Assembly: GCA_900319715.1 (NCBI GenBank) | Contig: ONPM01000058.1 | Span: forward strand, 1 to 33,465 | DNA: 33,465 nucleotides | Direction of reading: 5' to 3' | From: an uncultured Prevotella sp. | Lineage (GTDB): Bacteria > Bacteroidota > Bacteroidia > Bacteroidales > Bacteroidaceae | In this document: positions 1 through 6,697 of the stretch, one piece after another | How positions within the stretch are numbered: position 1 is the first letter of the stretch | How the letters are laid out: every line of letters begins with the position of its first letter | Notes under the pieces: model-generated | The model's database searches: none | The model's input: the letters and a program-made list of their open reading frames with translations, nothing else | Told to the model about the DNA's origin: nothing | Program-made: the position numbers and the translations under genes

Positions 1-105
1 ACGCTGCCAGGTGCCTACGATGACCTCGCCGAGGCGCTGACCATCGTCATCACCACCTCCGCAGGAGAGGAAGAGGAAGGAGAGGAGGAAGAGGAGAGGC
101 TTCAT
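1..105 (-). CDS. Surface lipoprotein, N-terminal 35 residues only (partial)
   Basis: Reading leftwards from an ATG at 105-103 gives a basic start (MKP), a Leu/Phe-rich hydrophobic core and a lipobox-like FLS-C with Cys15, followed by GGGDDD. This is a type II lipoprotein signal peptide. In Bacteroidota an Asp-rich run after the lipidated Cys is known to direct lipoproteins to the cell surface, so surface exposure is inferred. The visible mature part (ending GEVIVGTWQ) resembles the start of lipocalin-like lipoproteins, but the gene leaves the window and the function cannot be assigned. The other strand is also open here, but it reads into the adjoining repeat and has no convincing start. Confidence 0.6.
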   Translation of the reverse strand, partial: MKPLLFLLSFLFLSCGGGDDDGQRLGEVIVGTWQR

Positions 106-110
106 TTTTT

Positions 111-449
111 AGTTTACAGTTTACGGTTTACAGTTTACAGATGATTACCGTGCAAGCCATTAGAACAAGCCATTAGAAAAGCCATTAGAACTGGCGATTC
201 GTGCAAGCCATTAGAAAAGCCATTAGAACAGGCGACTCGTGCAAGCCATTAAAACAAACCATTAGAACAAGCGATTCGTGCAGGCGATTAGAAGATGCCA
301 TTTGAGCATGCGATTTATGTAAGTCATTAAAAGATACCTTAGGATCTGTCCGTATGGGCATTATCCGCCTATAGAAGTAATCATCTGTAAACTGTAAACC
401 GTAAACTGTAAACTAAAACCGTAAACTGTAAACCGTAAACTGTAAACTA
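111..449. repeat. Composite element: inverted heptamer arms around a 13-mer array
   Basis: Positions 111-144 and 381-414 are a perfect 34-bp inverted repeat. Each arm is four GTTTACR heptamers ending in GATGA. More heptamers follow to 447, stopping about 8 bp from the asd stop codon. The 236-bp interior holds a degenerate 13-bp tandem array and an AT-rich stretch. A second copy with matching edges lies at 33286-33432. The composite separates two minus-strand genes. It could be a terminator-like hairpin, a MITE-like element or a slippage product. Confidence 0.8.
157..336. repeat. Degenerate 13-bp tandem array (about 14 units)
   Basis: Units of 12-13 bp with approximate consensus CSATTAGAACAAG run head to tail; unit starts fall near 157, 170, 182, 195, 208, 220, 233, 246, 259, 272, 285, 298, 311 and 324. 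Every third or fourth unit in the first part is a variant reading CGATTCGTGCAAG, which gives a higher-order period near 38-39 bp. Units decay towards the right. No ORF of substance crosses it. Confidence 0.7.
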
Positions 450-455
450 AAAATA

Positions 456-1469
456 CTACTTCACATTCCCGACTTTCACGAGGTACTCGGCGATCTGGAC
501 GGCGTTGAGGGCGGCGCCTTTACGGATCTGGTCGCCTGAGAGCCAGAAGGTGAGACCACAGTCGTCGGTGAGGTCCTTACGGATACGACCTACGAAGACG
601 TCGTCCTTGCCGGCTGTCTCGAGGGGCATGGGATAGGTGAGGGTGGCGGGGTCATCCTTCAGCGTGCAACCGGGGGCTGCGGCAATGGCCTTCTGAGCCT
701 CCTCGACGCTGATGGGCTTCTCTGTCTCAATCCATACGGATTCAGAGTGGGAGCGGAGGGAACTGACACGGACACACATGGCCGAGCACTTGGCATCGGT
801 ATGCATGATCTTACGGGTCTCGTTGTACATCTTCATCTCCTCCTTCGTGTAGCCATTGGGCTGGAAGACGTCGATCTGGGGAATGACGTTGTAGGCCAAC
901 TGGTGGGCGAACTTCTTGACGGTCTTCACCTCGCCATCCTCGACCATTTCCTTGTACTGCTGCTGGAGTTCTGCCATGGCTGCAGCACCGGCACCAGAGG
1001 CACTCTGATAGGAGGCGACATGGATGCGCTTGATGTGGGAGATGTTCTCCAGGGGTTGGAGGACGACCACCATCATGATGGTGGTGCAGTTGGGGTTGGC
1101 GATGATGCCACGTGGACGCGTCAGGGCATCCTCGGCATTGCACTCGGGCACGACGAGGGGCACGTCGTCATCCATACGGAAGGCGCTGGAGTTGTCAATC
1201 ATCACGGCACCATACTTCGTGATGGTCTCTGCGAACTCCTTGGATGTGCCTGCACCGGCAGAGGTAAAGGCGATGTCTACGTCCTTGAAGTCGTCGTTAT
1301 GCTGAAGTAACTTCACCTCGATCTCTTTTCCCTTGAAGGTGTATTTCCTGCCGGCACTGCGTTCGGAACCGAACAGCACCAGTTCATCCATCGGGAAATT
1401 CCTCTCATCCAGGATCCGCAGGAACTCCTGTCCCACGGCTCCACTTGCACCTACAATTGCTACTTTCAT
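456..1469 (-). CDS. asd: Aspartate-semialdehyde dehydrogenase
   Basis: It catalyses NADPH-dependent reduction of L-aspartyl-4-phosphate to aspartate semialdehyde, the branch point to lysine/diaminopimelate, threonine and methionine. The protein is 337 aa, normal for the family. It opens with the Rossmann motif GASGAVGQE (residues 7-15). The active-site motif NPNC lies at 125-128 with catalytic Cys128, and the acid/base His is likely His241 in SLRSH. The start codon is preceded after 5 nt by a REP-like palindrome (1475-1508), and a TAATTTTG -7 box on the minus strand lies at 1576-1569, so the palindrome should lie in the 5' UTR. The cytoplasmic enzyme appears to be transcribed alone. Downstream lies the heptamer composite. 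Confidence 0.97.
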   Translation of the reverse strand: MKVAIVGASGAVGQEFLRILDERNFPMDELVLFGSERSAGRKYTFKGKEIEVKLLQHNDDFKDVDIAFTSAGAGTSKEFAETITKYGAVMIDNSSAFRMDDDVPLVVPECNAEDALTRPRGIIANPNCTTIMMVVVLQPLENISHIKRIHVASYQSASGAGAAAMAELQQQYKEMVEDGEVKTVKKFAHQLAYNVIPQIDVFQPNGYTKEEMKMYNETRKIMHTDAKCSAMCVRVSSLRSHSESVWIETEKPISVEEAQKAIAAAPGCTLKDDPATLTYPMPLETAGKDDVFVGRIRKDLTDDCGLTFWLSGDQIRKGAALNAVQIAEYLVKVGNVK

Positions 1470-1474
1470 TTTAA

Positions 1475-1508
1475 AGCCCCCTAAGTTAGGGGGTTGGGGG
1501 TCTGAACA
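1475..1508. repeat. REP-like palindromic element, left copy
   Basis: This 34-bp element has a 17-bp head that is a perfect palindrome around one base (CCCCCTAAGTTAGGGGG) and a tail ending GGGTCTGAACA. It is the exact reverse complement of 2023-2056, and together they bracket the DUF559 gene. The next 13 bp inward still agree at about 9 positions. It lies 5 nt upstream of the asd ATG. Confidence 0.85.
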
Positions 1509-1568
1509 ACCTCATCATTCCCGCCAACCCAAATTAATACTATCTATGTTATTCTCTATTTTGGGGTG

Positions 1569-1576
1569 CAAAATTA
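1569..1576 (-). promoter_or_regulatory. asd promoter -7 box
   Basis: On the minus strand this reads TAATTTTG, matching the Bacteroidota TAnnTTTG -7 consensus, followed by CACC. No good -33 box is seen. It gives a leader of about 90 nt containing the REP-like element. Confidence 0.55.
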
Positions 1577-1595
1577 CAAAAAAACTTTGGAATCG

Positions 1596-1626
1596 TTTCA
1601 TAATTAACAAAATAATTGTAATTTTG
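1596..1626 (+). promoter_or_regulatory. Promoter of the DUF559 gene
   Basis: A TAATTTTG -7 box at 1619-1626 lies 20 nt before the ATG, with a weak TTTC -33 candidate at 1596-1599 and a 19-bp spacer. It is divergent from, and close to, the asd promoter. It may also serve the antiporter gene downstream, for which no other promoter is visible. Confidence 0.5.
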
Positions 1627-1645
1627 CAGCCAAATCATTGATTTC

Positions 1646-2050
1646 ATGAACTATTCAAATCATCCTGCAACGAAAGAATTCCGTCAGTTGTTAAGAAAGA
1701 CTGAGACTCCGACGGAGAGAATGTTGTGGAAGAAACTTAGAGGTAAACAACTTGACGGCTACCGATTCCGGCAGCAGCATGGCTTTGGGCCATATGTTCT
1801 GGATTTTTACTGTCCATCACTCAGATTGTGTATTGAATTGGACGGTGGCGTGCATGATGAGGAGAAGGTCAGGCTAAAGGATGAAGAACGTACCCTGTTT
1901 CTTGAAGAGAACAAAATCAAAGTATTAAGGTTTAGAAATGAAGAAGTGGAACAGGGATTAGATAATGTATTGGTAAAGATACGAAACTATATCAATACTT
2001 GTATTAACAGGAGTTGTGAGGGTGTTCAGACCCCCAACCCCCTAACTTAG
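1646..2050 (+). CDS. DUF559 (Vsr-like) endonuclease-domain protein
   Basis: The protein is 134 aa. It has the DUF559 pattern: an N-terminal TPTERMLWKKLR motif (22-33), then GYRFRQQHGFGPYVLDFYCP and an acidic core with LCIELDGGVHD. These correspond to the Asp/Glu and Gln residues of PD-(D/E)XK Vsr-like nucleases. A DNA-nicking or cleaving role is inferred from family only; the substrate is unknown. The gene is visibly AT-richer than its neighbours and sits between perfect 34-bp inverted REP-like elements. The right-hand copy supplies its last codons (VQTPNPLT) and its stop. It is inserted between asd and the antiporter gene. This packaging suggests it travels with the repeat. Confidence 0.85.
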   Translation: MNYSNHPATKEFRQLLRKTETPTERMLWKKLRGKQLDGYRFRQQHGFGPYVLDFYCPSLRLCIELDGGVHDEEKVRLKDEERTLFLEENKIKVLRFRNEEVEQGLDNVLVKIRNYINTCINRSCEGVQTPNPLT

Positions 2051-2056
2051 GGGGCT
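2023..2056. repeat. REP-like palindromic element, right copy
   Basis: Exact reverse complement of 1475-1508. It overlaps the 3' end of the DUF559 gene, which uses the TAG inside the palindrome as its stop codon, and ends 1 nt before the ATG of the antiporter gene. A hairpin of 8 bp can therefore form directly at that initiation codon. Confidence 0.85.
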
Positions 2057-2057
2057 C

Positions 2058-4190
2058 ATGCTACAGTATTTCCCCATCACAGACCCCACATTGATCTTCT
2101 TTGTGGTGCTGATGATTATCCTTGTTGCGCCTATCGTGATGAGTAAACTGCGCATTCCGCATATCATCGGGATGGTGCTGGCGGGTGTGATCATCGGCCA
2201 ATATGGCTTCAATATCCTGGAACGTGACAACTCCTTCGAACTGTTCGGACGGGTGGGACTCTATTATATCATGTTCCTGGCAGGTCTGGAGATGGATATG
2301 GAGAGTGTGAAGAAACAGTCCCGTTCGTTTGTGATCTTCGGTCTGCTCACCTGCTTCGTGCCCCTCATCCTGACGTATGTCATGGCCATCACTGTGCTTG
2401 ATTACACATCGTCGGCCTCCTTCCTGCTGGGTTGTATCATGGCCTCGAACACGCTGATTGCCTATCCTATCATCGGGCGCTATGGCCTTCAGCGTCATCA
2501 GAGCGTGATGCTCAGTGTGGGGTCGTCGATGATCTCGCTGTTTATCGCCCTGTTGATGCTGGCAGCCCTCTCCGGCTCATTCAATAAAGAGAGTGGATGG
2601 TGGTTCTGGCCCCTCTTCGTGCTGAAGTTCGCTGCGTACTGCATCGGCAGTGTGTGGCTGATTCCGAAACTGACACGTTATTTCCTGCGGAGGTACAGTG
2701 ATGCCGTGATGCAGTATATCTTTGTGCTGGGCATCATGTTCCTCAGTGCCGCCCTGACGTCGATGATCGGTATTGAGGGTATCGTGGGCGCCTTCTTCTC
2801 AGGATTAATCCTGAGCCGGTATATCCCCCGGGTGTCACCCCTGATGAACCGTATTGAGTTTATCGGCAACGCCCTGTTCATCCCCTATTTCCTGATCGGT
2901 GTGGGCATGCTCATCAATGTGCGTACGCTCTTCTCGGGTGCAGATGTGCTGTGGACGGTGTTCCTCATTGTCTTTTTCGGAACGTTCGGAAAGGCTGCTG
3001 CCGCCTATATGTCGAGTCTGCTGTTCCGTCTGCCCAAGGCTGACGGTAACATGATGTTCGGTCTGACCTCAGCCCATGCTGCCGGAGCCATTGCCATGGT
3101 GATGGTGGGGATGCGTCTGGAAGTGTCGCCGGGGGTGTATCTCATCAATGATGACATGCTGAACGGTGTGGTGATGATGATCCTCTTCACCTGTGTGATC
3201 AGTACGCTGATGACCGAGCGCGCCTCGAAGCAGATTGTGCTGGAGGAAAGAGGAAAGTGGCGGGAGGAGAGAGACATCCATCAGGAAGACGACGAGAAGA
3301 TCCTGTTGTGTGTGAAGTATCCTGAGATCGCCCCGCAGTTGCTGTATTTCTCCATCCTGTTGCGTAATGGGCGTCTGAACCGTGATATCGTGGCGCTGAA
3401 CGTGGTGTATGACGACCAGAAGAGTTCACAGGCCCGTGAACAAGGGCTGCGGCTGTTGGAGAAACTGCAGCAGCAGGCCAGTGCCTCGGATGTCAGACTC
3501 CTGACCCAGGTGCGACTGTCGACCAATATTGCCAATGGCATCAAGCATGCCTTCCGGGAGTTTGGCTGTTCGGAGATCATCATGGGCATGCACATCCATA
3601 CCGATGCCAACCCCAGGTTCTGGGGCGACTTCATCCAGAGCCTGTATAACGGTCTGAACCGTCAGATCATCCTGACCCGGTTCGTACAGCCCCTGTCGAC
3701 ACTGAGGCGTATCAGGGTGGCTGTGCCTTCGCGGGCAGAGTTTGAGCCAGGCTTCCAGCGGTGGATGGAACGATTGAGCCGGATGGCAGGTCAACTGGAC
3801 TGTCGTATCCAGTTCCATGGCCGGAATGAGTCGCTGGTGCTGATAGCGGAGTACATCAACAACCGCCATCCCCATGTGCGTGCCGAATACACTACGATGG
3901 AGCATTGGAACGAGTTGCCGAAACTGGCCTCAGAGATCCGTGAGGATCATCTGTTCGTGGTGGTGACAGCCCGTAAGGGTACCATCTCGTATAAGACCGC
4001 GTTGGAACGTCTGCCGGATGAGTTGCAGAGGCACTTCTCGGGCAAGAACCTCATGATTATCTTCCCGGATCAGTTCGGTGATACGAAGGAAGACCGGATG
4101 AGTTTCACGGAGGCTCAGCATCATGAGGAGAAGAGTATCTATGACTTTATTTTGAGGAAAGTGGAACGAAGGACGAGGAAGGAGGAATGA
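2058..4190 (+). CDS. Cation:proton antiporter (CPA2-like) with USP-like C-terminal half
   Basis: A 710-aa inner-membrane protein. Residues about 10-385 form a Na+/H+ exchanger-type domain with some 11-12 hydrophobic segments and family motifs such as LRIPHIIGMVLAGVIIGQYG (31-50) and FLAGLEMD (73-80). Residues about 395-680 are soluble and resemble tandem universal-stress-protein folds. The conserved start (MLQYFPITDP) fixes the ATG immediately after the REP-like element. Family knowledge suggests K+/Na+ versus H+ exchange; the ion is unknown. The helix that usually carries the ion-binding Asp pair reads VGSSMISLFIAL (154-165) without acidic residues. The last residues (ERRTRKEE) are encoded by the GAGGAAN tandem array. 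Confidence 0.88.
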   Translation: MLQYFPITDPTLIFFVVLMIILVAPIVMSKLRIPHIIGMVLAGVIIGQYGFNILERDNSFELFGRVGLYYIMFLAGLEMDMESVKKQSRSFVIFGLLTCFVPLILTYVMAITVLDYTSSASFLLGCIMASNTLIAYPIIGRYGLQRHQSVMLSVGSSMISLFIALLMLAALSGSFNKESGWWFWPLFVLKFAAYCIGSVWLIPKLTRYFLRRYSDAVMQYIFVLGIMFLSAALTSMIGIEGIVGAFFSGLILSRYIPRVSPLMNRIEFIGNALFIPYFLIGVGMLINVRTLFSGADVLWTVFLIVFFGTFGKAAAAYMSSLLFRLPKADGNMMFGLTSAHAAGAIAMVMVGMRLEVSPGVYLINDDMLNGVVMMILFTCVISTLMTERASKQIVLEERGKWREERDIHQEDDEKILLCVKYPEIAPQLLYFSILLRNGRLNRDIVALNVVYDDQKSSQAREQGLRLLEKLQQQASASDVRLLTQVRLSTNIANGIKHAFREFGCSEIIMGMHIHTDANPRFWGDFIQSLYNGLNRQIILTRFVQPLSTLRRIRVAVPSRAEFEPGFQRWMERLSRMAGQLDCRIQFHGRNESLVLIAEYINNRHPHVRAEYTTMEHWNELPKLASEIREDHLFVVVTARKGTISYKTALERLPDELQRHFSGKNLMIIFPDQFGDTKEDRMSFTEAQHHEEKSIYDFILRKVERRTRKEE

Positions 4191-4251
4191 GGAACGAGGA
4201 AAGAGGAACGAGGAACGAGGAATGAGGAAGGAGGAACGAGGAACGAGGAAA
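4154..4251 (+). repeat. GAGGAAN heptamer tandem array (14 units)
   Basis: Fourteen consecutive 7-bp units (GAGGAAA, GTGGAAC, GAAGGAC, then GAGGAAN) begin inside the antiporter reading frame, provide its final codons and stop, and fill the gap up to the lolD start. No inverted arm is present nearby. The same family recurs on the other strand at 20720-20751. Confidence 0.9.
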
Positions 4252-4256
4252 GAGAT

Positions 4257-4991
4257 ATGATAGATATTAAGAATATAACGAAGAGTTTTGGGGCGCTGCA
4301 GGTGCTGAAGGGGATTGACCTCCATATCGACAAAGGGGAGGTGGTCAGTATCGTGGGTCCCAGTGGTGCTGGAAAGACCACGCTCTTACAGATTATCGGT
4401 ACATTGGATCGCCCGGACACGGGTACAGTGCAGGTGGATGGTATCGACGTAACCTCATTGTCGTCGAAACGCCTGTCGGACTTCAGGAACGCCCATCTGG
4501 GCTTTGTGTTCCAGTTCCATCAGTTGCTGCCTGAGTTCACTGCGATCGAGAATATCATGATTCCCGCCTATATCGCAGGGAAATCGCAGAAGGCAGCCAA
4601 GAGCAGAGCCGAGGAACTGCTGCATTTTATGGGACTGAGTGACCGTGCCTCGCATAAGCCCAACGAACTGTCGGGCGGTGAGAAGCAGCGTATCGCTGTG
4701 GCTCGGGCACTGGTGAACAACCCTGCCGTGATCCTGGCAGATGAGCCCTCCGGCTCACTCGACACCAAGAACAAGGAAGACCTGCACCGGTTGTTCTTCG
4801 ACCTGCGTGACCAGTTCGGCCAGACTTTTGTCATTGTCACCCACGACGAGACCCTTGCGGCCATCACAGACCGTACCATCCATCTGCGTGACGGACTTGT
4901 GGAAGTGCCACGCGTCGAGACCCCACCCACAGAAACCCCACAAACAGAAGACGTATGCTCAGACTTGGAGACTACAACACCCTCAGAATAA
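4257..4991 (+). CDS. lolD: LolD-type ABC transporter ATP-binding protein
   Basis: A 244-aa ATPase of the LolD/MacB class, which powers lipoprotein release from the inner membrane (LolCDE) or related export. Walker [10 protein letters not shown] is at 34-42, the Q-loop region [10 protein letters not shown] at 85-94, the signature LSGGEKQR at 138-145, Walker B VILADE at 158-163 and the H-loop His at 196. No LolC/E permease is adjacent; in Bacteroidota it is often encoded elsewhere. Residues from about 219 (Pro/Thr/Glu-rich) form a tail whose coding sequence overlaps the start of the next gene by 37 bp, so the two are probably translated from one mRNA. A MacB-like partner cannot be excluded. Confidence 0.85.
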   Translation: MIDIKNITKSFGALQVLKGIDLHIDKGEVVSIVGPSGAGKTTLLQIIGTLDRPDTGTVQVDGIDVTSLSSKRLSDFRNAHLGFVFQFHQLLPEFTAIENIMIPAYIAGKSQKAAKSRAEELLHFMGLSDRASHKPNELSGGEKQRIAVARALVNNPAVILADEPSGSLDTKNKEDLHRLFFDLRDQFGQTFVIVTHDETLAAITDRTIHLRDGLVEVPRVETPPTETPQTEDVCSDLETTTPSE

Positions 4992-5581
4992 AGAAACGTA
5001 CAGAGTACGGACTGTATCTGGATGGTGGCGACGAAGGGAATATCCTGTTGCCCAACAGATATGTGACCCGGGATATGCATATCGGTGACGAACTGGAAGT
5101 GTTTATCTACCTGGACCAGGATGAGCGTACCATCGCCACCACAGAGCATCCGATAGCCAAGGTGGGGGAGTTCGCCTATCTGGAGTGTGCGTGGACGAAT
5201 GAGTATGGTGCCTTCCTTAAATGGGGGCTGATGAAGGATCTCTTCTGTCCGTTCCGTGAGCAGAAACAGCGGATGGAGATCGGAAAGACCTACTACGTCT
5301 ATATCCTGGAGGACGAGAAGACCCATCGGCTGATGGCCTCTGCGAAGGTGGAGCGCTTTCAGGAGCATGACGGTCGTCAGCGTGTGCTGGACTTTGCAGA
5401 GGTGCTGCTCCGTTATCTGCATGAGCATGACGGGAGGTGTGACCTGGGTGACAAGTCGCCTGCCGAGGCCATCTACGAGCGTTTCCAGATCTCGAAGAAA
5501 GACTATAAAAAAGCCATCGGCGATCTGTATCGCCGACGGCTTATCATCATTTCCGAAGAAGGTATTCAGTTGGTCAGTTGA
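4955..5581 (+). CDS. CvfB-like S1 RNA-binding protein, apparently lacking one S1 module
   Basis: A 208-aa protein with S1-like OB folds at about 1-63 ([24 protein letters not shown]) and 68-134 ([32 protein letters not shown]), then a winged-helix domain at about 147-208 ([30 protein letters not shown]). CvfB/YitL relatives are usually about 280-300 aa with three S1 modules before the winged helix. Here residues 134-146 join S1-2 directly to the winged helix, so the third module seems to have been lost in frame. The role is RNA binding and probably post-transcriptional regulation, by family. The start overlaps lolD by 37 bp, and the stop overlaps the convergent wzz stop by 8 bp. Confidence 0.8.
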   Translation: MLRLGDYNTLRIKKRTEYGLYLDGGDEGNILLPNRYVTRDMHIGDELEVFIYLDQDERTIATTEHPIAKVGEFAYLECAWTNEYGAFLKWGLMKDLFCPFREQKQRMEIGKTYYVYILEDEKTHRLMASAKVERFQEHDGRQRVLDFAEVLLRYLHEHDGRCDLGDKSPAEAIYERFQISKKDYKKAIGDLYRRRLIIISEEGIQLVS

Positions 5582-6689
5582 CGCCAGGCTCCGGCTCATC
5601 GTCATCAGCCGTGAAGAGGGGGATGAGGTCTCCCTCTTTGTGGAAGGCGTAGGCCGTGGTGGCGAGGAATGCCAGGAAGAGGAAGATGAGACAGATGCGT
5701 GAACGCTTCGGACCATCTTTCAGGATAGGAACGGTAGCCGGCTGGAGGGTGGTGAAGGCAGGTGTCTCTTCCTGTACCTTGGCCTCAGCCAGTTGCAGTT
5801 GCGCGGCAATCTGTGAGTAGGCACGCTGCTGCAGTTGAAGTTCGTTCTCCAACTCCGACTGCCGGCTGCGCACACTCTCCAGGAAAATCTTCTGGTTGGC
5901 ATCAGTGAAGGCCGCATACCTCTTACGGGCATTGTCATAACGCTCCTTCGCCTCAGCACAGATCTTCTGGTTATACTCCAGGTCGATGCGTGCCTTGCGG
6001 GTACGATAGTCTGTGATGAAGCGCTGCAGGCGTGTCTGGACAGAGTCGGCCATGGTGGCAGCAATCAGCGGGTCCTGGTCTGTGACATTGATGGTGATGA
6101 CCATCGTCTTCTTGTCGACATCGCAAACGACCTTCTTGCTGATGGCCTTAACGATCTGAGTCTGTTCCTTCGTCAGTTTGAAGGTGTTGACCTTCTCATC
6201 CTCCAACTCCTTTTTCCCGAACAACGAGCCGATGGCTTCGCCCACAGCCTTCATGCCTTCAGACCACCAGGGAGCCTTCTGGCCATCCTTGAGGTAGTCA
6301 TAGTAGGTCATCACGGTCTTGGTGCTGTCGTCTTCACGACATACCTTCACGGGAAAGAGAGATGCCCGGAAGGTGACGCTATTCATCAGGTCGGGGTAGA
6401 GGGTAGGCAGGAGGGCGTCGGCACCCGCAGAAGCCCCTCCTAAGTTGATGCCAAAACTGCTGGCCAGGTTTGCCAGTGACCCACCACTCTTCATGCCAGA
6501 GAGTTCCGGTGCCAGCATGACGGTACAACTATAGTAGTTGGGCATGCTGAGCGTGAGAATGGCTGCAACGATGAAGGTGACAGGCAGCACCTTATAATAC
6601 AGACGCTTGTATTTCTTGACGTCGGCCCAGAGTTTCGTAAAACTCGGGCGCTCCGTCTTCTTCGTGGGGTTATTCTGAATCTGTTCCAT
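5574..6689 (-). CDS. Wzz-type polysaccharide chain-length determinant
   Basis: A 371-aa inner-membrane protein with a transmembrane segment at about 33-50, a large periplasmic domain containing a charged, helical coiled-coil region (about 220-290) and a second transmembrane segment at about 331-348. This is the Wzz/PCP topology that sets O-antigen, capsule or exopolysaccharide chain length. MEQIQNN at 6689 is preferred over a longer frame from 6773, because the longer frame would overlap the upstream gene by 76 bp; the chosen start leaves 8 bp. It forms an operon with the Wza-like gene, probably behind asnS. No tyrosine-kinase domain is fused. Polymer-building genes are not in the window. Confidence 0.88.
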   Translation of the reverse strand: MEQIQNNPTKKTERPSFTKLWADVKKYKRLYYKVLPVTFIVAAILTLSMPNYYSCTVMLAPELSGMKSGGSLANLASSFGINLGGASAGADALLPTLYPDLMNSVTFRASLFPVKVCREDDSTKTVMTYYDYLKDGQKAPWWSEGMKAVGEAIGSLFGKKELEDEKVNTFKLTKEQTQIVKAISKKVVCDVDKKTMVITINVTDQDPLIAATMADSVQTRLQRFITDYRTRKARIDLEYNQKICAEAKERYDNARKRYAAFTDANQKIFLESVRSRQSELENELQLQQRAYSQIAAQLQLAEAKVQEETPAFTTLQPATVPILKDGPKRSRICLIFLFLAFLATTAYAFHKEGDLIPLFTADDDEPEPGVN

Positions 6690-6697
6690 ATCAGTCC

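Noticed and set aside
157..336. CRISPR-like repeat array
   Set aside because: Units are 12-13 bp with no unique spacers and no cas genes nearby; it is a degenerate tandem array.
1475..2056. Conventional insertion sequence
   Set aside because: The inverted repeats look IS-like, but there is no transposase. The enclosed protein is a DUF559 nuclease-fold protein and no target duplication is evident.
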